In this document: positions 44,933-54,349 of the stretch, one piece after another
Numbering within the stretch: the first letter of the stretch is position 1
Layout: each line of letters begins with the position of its first letter
NCBI RefSeq assembly: GCF_041447285.1
Contig: NZ_JBGMEB010000021.1
Location: 1 to 64,000 of the forward strand
DNA from: Methanomethylovorans sp041447285
Lineage (GTDB): Archaea > Halobacteriota > Methanosarcinia > Methanosarcinales > Methanosarcinaceae
Length of the DNA stretch: 64,000 bases
Direction of reading: 5' to 3'
Notes under the pieces: generated by a model
Database searches by the model: none
What the model saw: the letters and a program-made list of their open reading frames with translations, nothing else
Told to the model about the DNA's origin: nothing
Program-made: the position numbers and the translations under genes

Positions 44933-46114
44933 ATGAAGTTTAAAAGAAAAATTTCGATGTTTATGTTATATAATTCTTATCTAAACGTAAACGATGGCTC
45001 AAATACGCATTTAATCGAACTTTTTACTAACTTAAATAAACGTGCAGAAGTTATTTTATTTGTACCAGGGAGCAAAACCAAAAATTACAATCATTCTAAT
45101 ATAAAATACGTTCCTGTACTTAAAGTAAAAAATCTTATAGGTATATCTTATGAGTTTGTCTTGTTTTTTTACTTAACACATTATTTTATAACTAGTAAGC
45201 CAAGTATTATATATTTACGGCAAAATGCTCTGTCTTTTTTTCCAGTTTTTTTGTCTAGAATATTTAGAATACCTGTTATTGTTGAAATCAATGGGTTAAT
45301 TCAAGAAGAAATAAAAATAACATCAACAATGTCGTATATAGATAGATGTTACTTTTATTTCTCAATACTTTCTGAAAAGTTCAACTATAAATATTGTGAT
45401 AGAATAATCGCTGTTACTCATAAACTGAAAGATGAACTTAGCAACATCTATTCGATTCCAAAAAGTAAAATTATCGTAGTAGAAAATGGTGCTAATACTG
45501 ATTTATTTAAACCAATGGATATAAAAGAGGCACGAAAATTATTGAATTTAAATTTAAATTCAAACATAATATGTTTTGTAGGAAATCTCGCTATTTGGCA
45601 AGGAGTTGAAGATTTAATCCAAGCATCATCCCTTATTTTAAAAAAATATCCTAATACTGTATTTCTAATAGTTGGTGATGGTATTCTGAAAGAAAAATTA
45701 ATGGCACTTGCAGATAGTTTAAATGTTACTGAAAATTATATTTTTACAGGTGGCGTCCCTTACGAAAATGTTCTAAATTATATAAATGCAAGCGATATTT
45801 GTGTAGTTCCAAAAAAACCACTTAAATCCGGTTATTCTCCTCTAAAACTCTATGAGTACATGGCTTGTGGGAAGCCTATTATTGCTAGTAGAGTTGATGG
45901 ATTTGAAATACTTGAGCAAATAAATGGTGGTTTATTGGTTAACCCAGAGAACTCAGTAGAATTCAGTACTGCTGCCATAAAATTGCTCTCTGATCCATAT
46001 TTAAGGGATAAAATGGGTTTAGAAGGGCGTAATTATGTCGAAAAATACCAAAGCTGGAACGCAGTATCAAAAAAAGTATTTGATGTCTGCGAAGATGTAT
46101 TAAAGGCAAGATAA
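44933..46114 (+). CDS. GT4 glycosyltransferase
   Basis: 393 aa with GAGGT a few bases upstream of the ATG. Family 4 signatures: NDGSNTHLIELFTNL in the acceptor half, ICFVGNLAIWQGVEDLIQA, and LKLYEYMACGKPIIAS with the E-x7-E donor site. The following wecB gene starts two bases after its stop. Typical of mannosyl- or N-acetylaminosugar transferases, but the sugar is not predictable. Confidence 0.92.
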   Translation: MKFKRKISMFMLYNSYLNVNDGSNTHLIELFTNLNKRAEVILFVPGSKTKNYNHSNIKYVPVLKVKNLIGISYEFVLFFYLTHYFITSKPSIIYLRQNALSFFPVFLSRIFRIPVIVEINGLIQEEIKITSTMSYIDRCYFYFSILSEKFNYKYCDRIIAVTHKLKDELSNIYSIPKSKIIVVENGANTDLFKPMDIKEARKLLNLNLNSNIICFVGNLAIWQGVEDLIQASSLILKKYPNTVFLIVGDGILKEKLMALADSLNVTENYIFTGGVPYENVLNYINASDICVVPKKPLKSGYSPLKLYEYMACGKPIIASRVDGFEILEQINGGLLVNPENSVEFSTAAIKLLSDPYLRDKMGLEGRNYVEKYQSWNAVSKKVFDVCEDVLKAR

Positions 46115-46115
46115 T

Positions 46116-47171
46116 ATGAAAATACTTTCTATAATTGGAGCTCGTCCTCAATTCATCAAGTGTGCCCCACTTTCACGTAAGTTGAGGCAGAACCATGAAG
46201 AAATTCTTTTACATACCGGACAGCATTATGATTCAAACATGTCTGATGTCTTTTTTAGAGAATTGGATATCCCTGAACCAGATTACAATTTGGGCATAGG
46301 TTCGGGTTTACATGGTGAACAAACTGGTAGGATGCTTTTCGAAATTGAAAAATTACTTATTAAAGAGCAACCAGATTTTGTTCTTGTTTACGGAGACACA
46401 AATTCTACTCTAGCTGGAGCACTTGCAGCTTCCAAATTGAATATTAAGGTTGCACATGTAGAAGCAGGACTTCGCTCATTTGACCGTACTATGCCTGAAG
46501 AGGTTAACAGAATAATTACTGATCATTTGTCGAACCTTCTCTTTTGCCCAACTGATGCTGCTGTAATTAATCTAAAAAAAGAAGGAATAACATCAGGAGT
46601 ATATAATACAGGAGATGTGATGGTAGATGCATTGAACTATAATTTGAATATATCTAAGGAAAAATCTAGTATACTAACAGATTTAAAATTGGAAAAAAAA
46701 CAGTATCTGGTTGCAACATTGCACAGACCTGCAAATACAAACAACTGCAAGAACCTTTCTTCAATAGTTGATGCCCTCTGTAACTCTAGATGGCCAATTG
46801 TATTTCCTATGCATCCCAGGACTAAAAAGTACTTGAAAGAATATGGATTATGGAACAAGTTATGTGAAAACGTAAAAGTAATTTCTCCAGTAGGATACCT
46901 TGATATGCTAAGTCTCATGGCAAATTCTAAAAAAATACTTACCGATTCCGGTGGAGTTCAGAAAGAAGCGTACATGCTGGATGTACCCTGTATCACCATG
47001 CGTGAGAACACTGAATGGGTAGAAACTGTAGAAGATGGATGGAATGTGTTGGTTGGAGCGGATTACGAAGCTATTACTGATGCAATTGATGGATTTGAAG
47101 GTATAGGTATCAAAGGAAGTGTTTTTGGATGTGGGAATGCTTGTAGAAAAATTTGTGATGTACTAGAATAG
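46116..47171 (+). CDS. wecB: UDP-N-acetylglucosamine 2-epimerase (non-hydrolysing)
   Basis: 351 aa cytosolic enzyme interconverting UDP-GlcNAc and UDP-ManNAc. Conserved pieces: GARPQFIKCAPL, LHTGQHYDSNM, YGDTNSTLAG, EAGLRSFDRTMPEEVNR, MHPRTKKY and DSGGVQKEAYMLDVPC. The length is normal. It supplies ManNAc-type units to the cluster. A second homologue is encoded at 52870 on the other strand with clearly different codon use, so one is not a simple recent duplicate of the other. Confidence 0.94.
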   Translation: MKILSIIGARPQFIKCAPLSRKLRQNHEEILLHTGQHYDSNMSDVFFRELDIPEPDYNLGIGSGLHGEQTGRMLFEIEKLLIKEQPDFVLVYGDTNSTLAGALAASKLNIKVAHVEAGLRSFDRTMPEEVNRIITDHLSNLLFCPTDAAVINLKKEGITSGVYNTGDVMVDALNYNLNISKEKSSILTDLKLEKKQYLVATLHRPANTNNCKNLSSIVDALCNSRWPIVFPMHPRTKKYLKEYGLWNKLCENVKVISPVGYLDMLSLMANSKKILTDSGGVQKEAYMLDVPCITMRENTEWVETVEDGWNVLVGADYEAITDAIDGFEGIGIKGSVFGCGNACRKICDVLE

Positions 47172-47183
47172 AAGGGATTAAAA

Positions 47184-48638
47184 ATGTCAACCTTTTCAAA
47201 CAATGTTCTGAAATTGGTTTCAGGAAGTTTAATTGCCCAATTACTTGGAATTTGTTTGATTCCAGTGATTACAAGGCTTTACAGCCCAGAAGACTTTGGA
47301 ATCTTACAGCTTTTCACTTCTATATCTGGAATAGCTGCAATAATTGCTTGCTTCTCGTATCAACTTTCAATTATGCTTCCCAAAAATGACGAAGAATCTG
47401 TAAATATTTTTGGTTTGTGTATAATCCTACTTGTAATTACATCTACAATAATAGGCATCATTTTTTTAGTCTTTGCTAATCAAATTTCAGAAATTCTGAA
47501 TTCGCCGCAACTTTCAGCTTATTTATTTTTGATTCCGATTGCTGTCTTTTTGAATGGATTACTGCTTATAATGAATTATTGGTTATCCAGAAGAATTAGA
47601 TTTGGAGTTATTGCAGCAGCTAGTGTTTCGAATACTATTTTTAATAAACTTGTTCAAATAGTAGCTACAACTGGAAGTATCTCTCCCTTTGGGCTAATTT
47701 TAGGAAGCATTTTAGGCAATGCTGCAGCTAATATTATAATGCTAAGTGAGATTAAAAAAGAATTGTACTTATTCAAACATATTTCAATCAAGAAAATTAA
47801 AGAATTAGCTATTAGATACAAAAAGTTCCCCATTTACACATCATGGTCAACTTTTGCAAATGAAATTTCCAGACAGGTGCCTTCTTTTATGCTTGCTTTC
47901 TTTTATAGTACTAATGTTGTTGGTTATTATTCTCTTGCATATCTAGCAGTTAATTTACCAATGAGCATGATAGGCAGTGCAGTTAGTCAAGTATTTTTTC
48001 AGAAAGCAAGTGAAGAGAAAAATAGAACCGGTTACGTTAAACAAACAGTTTCAGAAGTTCATAAACGACTAATGTCTCTTATAATTGGTCCCATGATTCT
48101 TATATTAATAATCGGAGACAATATATTTAGTTTCACATTTGGACCTGAATGGACGATTGCTGGTGTTTACGCGAAAATACTTATCCCATGGATTTTTTTA
48201 ATGTTCTTGTCATCACCACTAACGACTTTGTTTAGTATATTAGAAATACAAGAAGTTGGTTTGATTTTTGATTTGGGTTTACTTTTTTTAAGATTAATAG
48301 TTTTATACATTGGTGGTATTTACGGTAATCCATATTTCACACTTCTTTTGTACTCACTTACAGGTGCAATTTTTTGCGGTATTATGAATTATATTATATT
48401 AAAAAAATCTCATGTTAGTTGTAAGGATGAACTATTTGTAGCTGCAAAACTCCTGTGTATATCCGGTCTAATTTTTATACCCGTATGTATTACAAAATAT
48501 ATTACACAAATGACATATATTATCCTATTTGTTGCTTCAATTGCATTACTTATATACTATATAGTAATAATCTTTGAAGATAGTACATTAAAGGAATTCT
48601 TTACTAATACACGATTTCTCAAAAAATATAATAGATAG
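47184..48638 (+). CDS. Wzx-type oligosaccharide flippase
   Basis: 484 aa, MOP-superfamily polysaccharide exporter. About 12 to 14 hydrophobic helices, starting with LKLVSGSLIAQLLGICLIPVI and the characteristic RLYSPEDFGIL loop. It would flip lipid-linked oligosaccharide to the outside. ATG with GAAGGGA upstream and only 12 bases after wecB. Its presence indicates a Wzx-style pathway rather than an ABC exporter; no separate Wzy polymerase is clear, unless the protein at 42451 fills that role. Confidence 0.92.
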   Translation: MSTFSNNVLKLVSGSLIAQLLGICLIPVITRLYSPEDFGILQLFTSISGIAAIIACFSYQLSIMLPKNDEESVNIFGLCIILLVITSTIIGIIFLVFANQISEILNSPQLSAYLFLIPIAVFLNGLLLIMNYWLSRRIRFGVIAAASVSNTIFNKLVQIVATTGSISPFGLILGSILGNAAANIIMLSEIKKELYLFKHISIKKIKELAIRYKKFPIYTSWSTFANEISRQVPSFMLAFFYSTNVVGYYSLAYLAVNLPMSMIGSAVSQVFFQKASEEKNRTGYVKQTVSEVHKRLMSLIIGPMILILIIGDNIFSFTFGPEWTIAGVYAKILIPWIFLMFLSSPLTTLFSILEIQEVGLIFDLGLLFLRLIVLYIGGIYGNPYFTLLLYSLTGAIFCGIMNYIILKKSHVSCKDELFVAAKLLCISGLIFIPVCITKYITQMTYIILFVASIALLIYYIVIIFEDSTLKEFFTNTRFLKKYNR

Positions 48639-48686
48639 AATTAGTCATTGAAATCACTTAAAGAATTAGTTTAAGGTAGGTGTTTT

Positions 48687-49865
48687 ATGGAAATAATATT
48701 TACAGGTGATTTTTCCTCAAGTGGAATATTCGACAAAAAAATTCAAACACGAGAGAATATATTTGATGCTGCTATATTAGATGTGTTCAAGCATTCAGAC
48801 TATGTACATATAAATCTTGAAAATCCAATAACTAATACTGATTTTATAAATAAAAAAGGAATTTGTTTAAAAGCACCACCTGAAACTGCTGAATATTTGA
48901 AATCATATGGAGTGAATATTTGTACTCTTGCAAATAATCATATCATGGATTGTGGGATAATTGGGCTTAAAGATACAATCTCTTTGCTCAGGAAAAATGA
49001 AATTGAATTTTATGGAATAGGAGGATATGATGAATATATTATCTTAGAAAAAGATCAATTGAAAATAGCTTTAATAGCTTCAGTGCACAATGAGGGACCT
49101 TTATGGGAAGGAAAAGATTTAGCTCCTTTTAATTTTAACCTAAAGCAGATAAAATCAATTATAGAGAAAATAAAATTCAAAGAAAATCCAGACTATATAA
49201 TTTATAATTATCATGGTGGAACAGAATTTAATATAATTCCAGAACCAAGTAGAAGAAGCTTTTTTAAGAAAATAATTGAATCTGGGGTTGATGTAGTAAT
49301 TGGTCATCACGCACACGTCCCTCAAGGAATTGAAAAGTACAAAAATGGTATTATAGTCTATGGTTTAGGTAATTTTTGCTTTGACATAACTGCGCATAAA
49401 AATATGGCATATACAGATAAATCATTTATAATACGGTTTGCTTTTCAAAAAGATAAAAAGATATTGTTCGATAAAATATTCTATAGCTTAAATCATGAAA
49501 TAGGCCTTATTGATTGTTCATCAGTTTCCATGATGAATGTAGAAGTTTTTGAGGAGTTATTACAGGTTTTTAGTGATGATTCGGATTACATGTACAATTG
49601 GGAAAAAGAAGCATTTAGACTTTATTTTGGGATTCATAATTTTCTTGATCATCAATTAGATAGTAAACTAATCGTTGAAACAAATAATCTATCATTGGCT
49701 AAAACATCACTAACTAATACCATTAATACTAAAAGGAGAAGTTATGGTACATTGGCTTTACCTATACTATTTGTAGGTAAGTTATATTTGGATGTAATTC
49801 ACGTTAATATCCGTCCAATTATGTATGGCGCATTACGCTTTTTGATAAGGAGAGATTCTCGATGA
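48687..49865 (+). CDS. CapA/PgsA-like metallophosphatase-fold protein
   Basis: 392 aa. Motifs of the CapA family (calcineurin-like fold): IIFTGDFSSSG, VHINLENPIT, LANNHIMDCG, YNYHGGTEF, VVIGHHAHVPQGIE and YGLGNF. In bacilli CapA/PgsA takes part in poly-gamma-glutamate export; archaeal members are uncharacterised. No signal peptide or strong membrane anchor is visible at the N-terminus, unlike PgsA. It overlaps the next gene (asparagine-synthase-like) by 4 bases, ATGA, so the two are tightly coupled. Confidence 0.88.
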   Translation: MEIIFTGDFSSSGIFDKKIQTRENIFDAAILDVFKHSDYVHINLENPITNTDFINKKGICLKAPPETAEYLKSYGVNICTLANNHIMDCGIIGLKDTISLLRKNEIEFYGIGGYDEYIILEKDQLKIALIASVHNEGPLWEGKDLAPFNFNLKQIKSIIEKIKFKENPDYIIYNYHGGTEFNIIPEPSRRSFFKKIIESGVDVVIGHHAHVPQGIEKYKNGIIVYGLGNFCFDITAHKNMAYTDKSFIIRFAFQKDKKILFDKIFYSLNHEIGLIDCSSVSMMNVEVFEELLQVFSDDSDYMYNWEKEAFRLYFGIHNFLDHQLDSKLIVETNNLSLAKTSLTNTINTKRRSYGTLALPILFVGKLYLDVIHVNIRPIMYGALRFLIRRDSR

Positions 49866-51598
49866 TAAGTTGCAGTATTGATTTAACTAATCAGTATTAT
49901 CCTTGGGAATATATTAACTACAATGAAATTAAGTTCTCTTTTAAAGGTAATATTTTCTTAGATAGGGAAATTTTAAACTCATCTAGATTAATAGATTTAT
50001 TTTCGCCTTTATTAATGAGTAATAATGAAAATAAATTACACCAACTTATCGAAGTAATTGCAAGTTTAAAAGGAGAATTCGCGATAGTAATTGAATTTCA
50101 GAATTACATTATTTCAGCAGTTGATAGGGTTCGTAGCATTCCTTTGTTCTATTCCAAAACAGACTGTTATTTTGTGATTTCTGATGATGCATACTGCATA
50201 AAAAATAGACTAAAATCAAAAATTGATGAAATAAATGCTGCTGAATTTTTGGTGACAGGATACGTAATCGGTCAAAATACTTTGTGTGATGAAATCAAAC
50301 AACTTGAGGCAGGTGAAATATTAATCTATGATAAAGCAAAAGATAATATTGTTTCCTCTGCTTACTTTCACTTTATTAACAATGATTCATTGGATGTTGA
50401 TGAAAATATATTACTTGACAAACTAGACTTTTGTTTTCTGAATGTATTCAACAGGTTGATTGAATCGACAGTAAACAAAGGAATGCAGATTGTTGTTCCC
50501 TTAAGTGGGGGACTTGATTCGCGAATAATCGTAGCAATGCTCAAAAGACTTGGGGTAACTAATGTAATCTGTTTCACATATGGCAATAAAAATGATACTG
50601 AGGTAAAGATAAGTGAAAGGGTTGCAAAGTTTGTTGGATATAAATGGGTTTTTGTCGAATATACGTTTTCTGAATGGAATGGTATTTTAGAATCAACTGA
50701 AATTCTTGAATACCAACGCTATGGTTGCAATTTAGTATCAATGGCACACATTCAGGATTATCTGGCAGTTAAAATGATGAAAAAGAAAGGAATTTTAACT
50801 GAAGATGCTGTTTTTATTCCGGGGCATAGTGGTGATATGTTAGCAGGAAGTCACATCCCATTGTTGCCAGTTAATCACGGATCAATATATAATTTTGATG
50901 AATGCTCGAAACAGATTCTATTGAAGCATTATTCATTATGGAACTGGAAACAAATTGAGTTGATTGATTTATTTAAGGCTAACATAAAAAAGACTATTAA
51001 TCCCATAACTGTTAACGATGTTACGTCATATATTAATGCTTTAGAAATCTTTAATTTTAAGGAAAGGCAATCAAAATATATTGTCAATTCCGTAAGAGTG
51101 TATGAGTATTTTAATTATTCATGGCGACTTCCTTTGTGGGATCCAGAATTAATTGATTTTTTTACAAAAATACCACTTAAATACAAAATAGCACAATATC
51201 TTTACATAAAATATGCTTCTGAAATTTTGTTTTCTGAATCTCTTGAAGAGTTATGTAATATTGAGTGTACAACAAAACTTAAAAAGGGAAAAGAACCATC
51301 TCGGTCTCTTTCAGCTAAGGTTTTTGTTAATTTTGGCTTAAGGAATATATCTAAAATGGTTGGAACATTCAAAATTAGTAGACACCTCTATAGATATTAT
51401 ATAAAAATACAACAAAATAAACAGTATATCCCCTCCTCATGTTTGAGGAGTAAAGATATTGTAGATGTGCTGAATAATTATCCAACTTTAAAAATGATAA
51501 CTATACATGGATCAGAAAAGGTATTTTCGTACGGTATGAATATATGGTCGTTACATCATATATTACATATTATTGAAAGAGAAAATCGTAAAGAATAA
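49862..51598 (+). CDS. Asparagine-synthase-like amidotransferase without glutaminase Cys
   Basis: 578 aa. The C-terminal synthetase domain has the PP-loop VVPLSGGLDSRI (about 211-222) that adenylates a carboxylate. The N-terminal region keeps the glutamine-amidotransferase outline (KGEFAIVIE, AVDRVRSIPLFY) but begins MISCSID, so the essential Cys2 nucleophile is missing and it cannot use glutamine in the normal way. Family relatives in glycan clusters amidate uronic-acid sugars or join amino groups. Coupled by a 4-base overlap to the CapA-like gene. Last gene of the plus-strand cluster. Confidence 0.85.
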   Translation: MISCSIDLTNQYYPWEYINYNEIKFSFKGNIFLDREILNSSRLIDLFSPLLMSNNENKLHQLIEVIASLKGEFAIVIEFQNYIISAVDRVRSIPLFYSKTDCYFVISDDAYCIKNRLKSKIDEINAAEFLVTGYVIGQNTLCDEIKQLEAGEILIYDKAKDNIVSSAYFHFINNDSLDVDENILLDKLDFCFLNVFNRLIESTVNKGMQIVVPLSGGLDSRIIVAMLKRLGVTNVICFTYGNKNDTEVKISERVAKFVGYKWVFVEYTFSEWNGILESTEILEYQRYGCNLVSMAHIQDYLAVKMMKKKGILTEDAVFIPGHSGDMLAGSHIPLLPVNHGSIYNFDECSKQILLKHYSLWNWKQIELIDLFKANIKKTINPITVNDVTSYINALEIFNFKERQSKYIVNSVRVYEYFNYSWRLPLWDPELIDFFTKIPLKYKIAQYLYIKYASEILFSESLEELCNIECTTKLKKGKEPSRSLSAKVFVNFGLRNISKMVGTFKISRHLYRYYIKIQQNKQYIPSSCLRSKDIVDVLNNYPTLKMITIHGSEKVFSYGMNIWSLHHILHIIERENRKE

Positions 51599-51623
51599 TC
51601 TCAAAGGACAAGTAATCAGTTAT

Positions 51624-51753
51624 GAGCCTGTTTCAAAACTCCCATTGTTCTTCTTTTTGAACCAAAAGGCAAACAATGAACTCTTTATGTGCTATGATTT
51701 CATTCAACAGAACTTTGGTCCAATGAACGCAAAATGAGTTTTGAAACCAGCTC
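51624..51753. repeat. MITE-like inverted repeat between convergent genes
   Basis: Ends GAGCCTGTTTCAAAACTC (51624-51641) and GAGTTTTGAAACCAGCTC (51736-51753) are imperfect 18-base inverted repeats around about 95 bases without coding. No clear target duplication flanks it. It could be a small non-autonomous element or a large terminator structure for the two convergent genes. Confidence 0.5.
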
Positions 51754-51758
51754 AATCA

Positions 51759-52562
51759 TTATTTCTGGTAGATCATTGTATATTTTCCTCCTACATCATT
51801 CCCATCAACAGAATTGCTAATTATTTTTAGGCCAAGTGGTTGAGTCATATTTTTCCTGTAAATAGATTTGCTACGATTTGTAAGTAATAAATCATCCTTT
51901 TCGGTTTCAATATCCCAATTATGTAATCCTAGCCAATGAGCAGCCGTTCCTTCTTTAATAAAGCCATCCAATATTAAGACCCCACCAGGTTTTAATATGT
52001 GATACGTATTCTGAAGGAATTCCACAGGATCTTGAGAATGATCAAGCGCATTTTGTATATAAACACAGTGCAACATGTTATTCGGAAACATTTCTTTTAA
52101 TTTTTCGCCATATCCTTTAATGCATGTTAAGTTATATCCGGTAGAATATTTTTTGTGTAATTCCTGATAAACATCAGCTAATGGATCGATTGTAATTATT
52201 TTAATCTCATCATTTTCAGCGAAATCTTTTGTATAAAACTCTGAAATAGGACCACAGCCAATATCCAGACAAATAATCGTTTCATTAAACTCATTTTTTA
52301 AAACCTTCATTGCTGTCATTAATGACGGCTTCGGTTCTTTCCTGTAAGTCAATATGTTTAAATCTGAGCTTTCAATTGCTTTTTTACGAAAAAACCTTCT
52401 CCAATATAAACTCTCAGAGGATAAATCCGGTTCAGAATAAATATATGATTTCAATTTTTCAGAGATAAATTTTAAGTAAATATCTAAAACGACCAAATCA
52501 AAATGTAGTAAATCAAACTGTATATATCCAACTATTCTGCTAAAAATTTGACCATCACCCAT
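51759..52562 (-). CDS. Class I SAM-dependent methyltransferase
   Basis: 267 aa. After a helical N-terminal region of about 85 residues comes the SAM-binding motif ICLDIGCGPISEFYTKDF, then TIDPLADVYQEL (acidic motif II), HCVYIQNALDHSQDPVEFL and LKPGGVLILDGF. This set is typical of small-molecule or sugar O-/N-methyltransferases in polysaccharide loci. It is transcribed toward the glycan cluster from a promoter region that shares a 24-base block with the one upstream of the second wecB. Confidence 0.85.
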   Translation of the reverse strand: MGDGQIFSRIVGYIQFDLLHFDLVVLDIYLKFISEKLKSYIYSEPDLSSESLYWRRFFRKKAIESSDLNILTYRKEPKPSLMTAMKVLKNEFNETIICLDIGCGPISEFYTKDFAENDEIKIITIDPLADVYQELHKKYSTGYNLTCIKGYGEKLKEMFPNNMLHCVYIQNALDHSQDPVEFLQNTYHILKPGGVLILDGFIKEGTAAHWLGLHNWDIETEKDDLLLTNRSKSIYRKNMTQPLGLKIISNSVDGNDVGGKYTMIYQK

Positions 52563-52625
52563 ATAGATCCTCCAGATTTAATGAAAAACGTTAAAACAAA
52601 TGATATTCATACAGTAGGTACATAG

Positions 52626-52655
52626 CAAATATATTTAAGTGTTTTGAAATGAATC
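52626..52655 (-). promoter_or_regulatory. Promoter block shared by the methyltransferase and second wecB
   Basis: ATATTTAAGTGTTTTGAAAT (plus-strand reading) at about 52631-52650 recurs at 54182-54201. Both copies are upstream of minus-strand genes and contain a TATA-like CTTAAATAT in the minus direction. The spacing here gives a leader of about 50 nt. Confidence 0.5.
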
Positions 52656-52869
52656 CCTGAACTATATGAACCAGCAACTTGACCCCTTAGATTTCCATTA
52701 TATTAGATGTACTTTTTTGCGTTCTCTCGATTCTTGTTTAACTTGAAAATAATTAATTTAAGATGTGTTGATTCCTTAGGTGCATCCTAACTTGTTCTTG
52801 CCACTCCCCTTTTCATATATAATGGTCGTTGATTTTTGTTTTTATAAACTCCATGTTTTTAGCTCCAAA

Positions 52870-53940
52870 TTATAAAGTTACAGATAATTCTTGAATCATT
52901 ATCTTGCTTGCATCCCCATCCCCATAAGGATTCTGCCATCCATTCCCTGCCTGCATCATCTGCTTCGTACATTCTATGATATGTGTACCAGCCACCACAT
53001 TCGCCCCCACATCCACAGTCTCCGGCCTCTCTGTGTTATCCCTCAATGTAACACATGGCACACCTAAAATACAGGCTTCTTCCTGGAGGCCACCGCTATC
53101 GGTGAGGATTAGGCGAGCACCACTTTCAAGCTGCAGAAATTCCAGATAGCCCACGGGATCGGTTATGCGAACACCTACAGGGATTTGCAGGCCGAATTCA
53201 TGTATCATCTTGACTGTACGGGGGTGGGCCGGGAAGATGATGGGTAAGTGGAACTCGTCGTAAACCTGCCTGAAGCCATCGAGGATGCCGGACAGGCGAT
53301 CCTTGTTGTCAGTGTTCTCAGCCCGGTGGACGGTTGTGAGGAAGTAGCCTTTTTCCTGAAGGTCCATGTCCTTAAGGGGATTTGCGGTTTGTTTAGAGAT
53401 CTCAAGGTTCTGGTACACGGCATCCACAACGGTGTTGCCTGTGACAAAGATCTTGTCTTCAGGAATGCCTTCGCTTAGCAGGTATTGCTTTGAGGTATCG
53501 GTGGGTGCAAAAAGGTAATCGGAAATATGGTCGGCCATGATACGGTTGATCTCTTCGGGCATGGTTCTGTCAAAACTCCGCAGGCCCGCTTCCACATGGC
53601 CAATCCTGATGTGCAGTTTGGAAGCCGCCAGGGCTCCTGCAAGGACTGTGTTGGTATCACCCTGCACCAGCACCACATCCGGTGTGTCTTCCATGAGGAT
53701 CTGCTCTATGCCAGCAAGCATCTTACCGGTCTGTGCACCGTGCAGGCCGGAGCCCACGTCCAGGTTGTATTTTGCCGCCGGAAGTTTAAGCTGCTCAAAG
53801 AATATCCTGTCCATCTCGTAGCTATAATGCTGGCCGGTATGGAGAATGTAATATTCAATACCACGTTTTTCACATTCCCGAATAACAGGACTCATTTTGA
53901 TGATTTCAGGACGGGTACCCAGGATGATCGCTATCTTCAA
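52870..53940 (-). CDS. wecB: UDP-N-acetylglucosamine 2-epimerase (second copy)
   Basis: 356 aa from a TTG at 53940, chosen because it gives the family opening (M)KIAIILGTRPEIIKMSP and has GAGGATA just before it; the frame is open further up (to 54030) without conserved residues. Motifs: LHTGQHYSYEMD, VQGDTNTVLAG, EAGLRSFDRTMPEEINR, HPRTVKM, DSGGLQEEACILGVPC. It makes UDP-ManNAc. Its base composition is clearly more GC-rich than the cluster wecB at 46116, suggesting this copy is the older resident or came from a different donor. Confidence 0.93.
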   Translation of the reverse strand: MKIAIILGTRPEIIKMSPVIRECEKRGIEYYILHTGQHYSYEMDRIFFEQLKLPAAKYNLDVGSGLHGAQTGKMLAGIEQILMEDTPDVVLVQGDTNTVLAGALAASKLHIRIGHVEAGLRSFDRTMPEEINRIMADHISDYLFAPTDTSKQYLLSEGIPEDKIFVTGNTVVDAVYQNLEISKQTANPLKDMDLQEKGYFLTTVHRAENTDNKDRLSGILDGFRQVYDEFHLPIIFPAHPRTVKMIHEFGLQIPVGVRITDPVGYLEFLQLESGARLILTDSGGLQEEACILGVPCVTLRDNTERPETVDVGANVVAGTHIIECTKQMMQAGNGWQNPYGDGDASKIMIQELSVTL

Positions 53941-54177
53941 CTTATATCCTCTCTTTATTCTGACAACTACACGTTCCCCTTGCTGCTCATTCTCCAAAAT
54001 CCCGGTGTTCATGTATGCATGAAACTGCACGGGTCGTCAGCAATCCGACCATGTTTCTCCAGGACATGGCGTTTTCAGCTCGAATAACCCATACGAGCAC
54101 TTGCTTTGACGATCCCGGTACTATCCGTTCACCTTTTAAACGGCACCTGAGATTTTTACGATTGTACATAAGATAGC

Positions 54178-54207
54178 GAACATATTTAAGTGTTTTGAAA
54201 TGAATTG
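54178..54207 (-). promoter_or_regulatory. Second copy of the shared promoter block
   Basis: Same block as at 52626-52655, about 240 bases upstream of the TTG of the second wecB. If it is the promoter, the transcript has a long leader of more than 200 nt. Confidence 0.45.
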
Positions 54208-54349
54208 GAGGAAAGGACGAGGGTTTTGTATGGGAAAGAGGCAGGGGGACTGCAGGTTGTGGTGGGTAGAAGATATGCAGTATCTGTGCTAAAGGTGGTC
54301 GGCGTGGTTGAATTGATATTGAACTTCAGGGTACATTCTATATTCTGAC

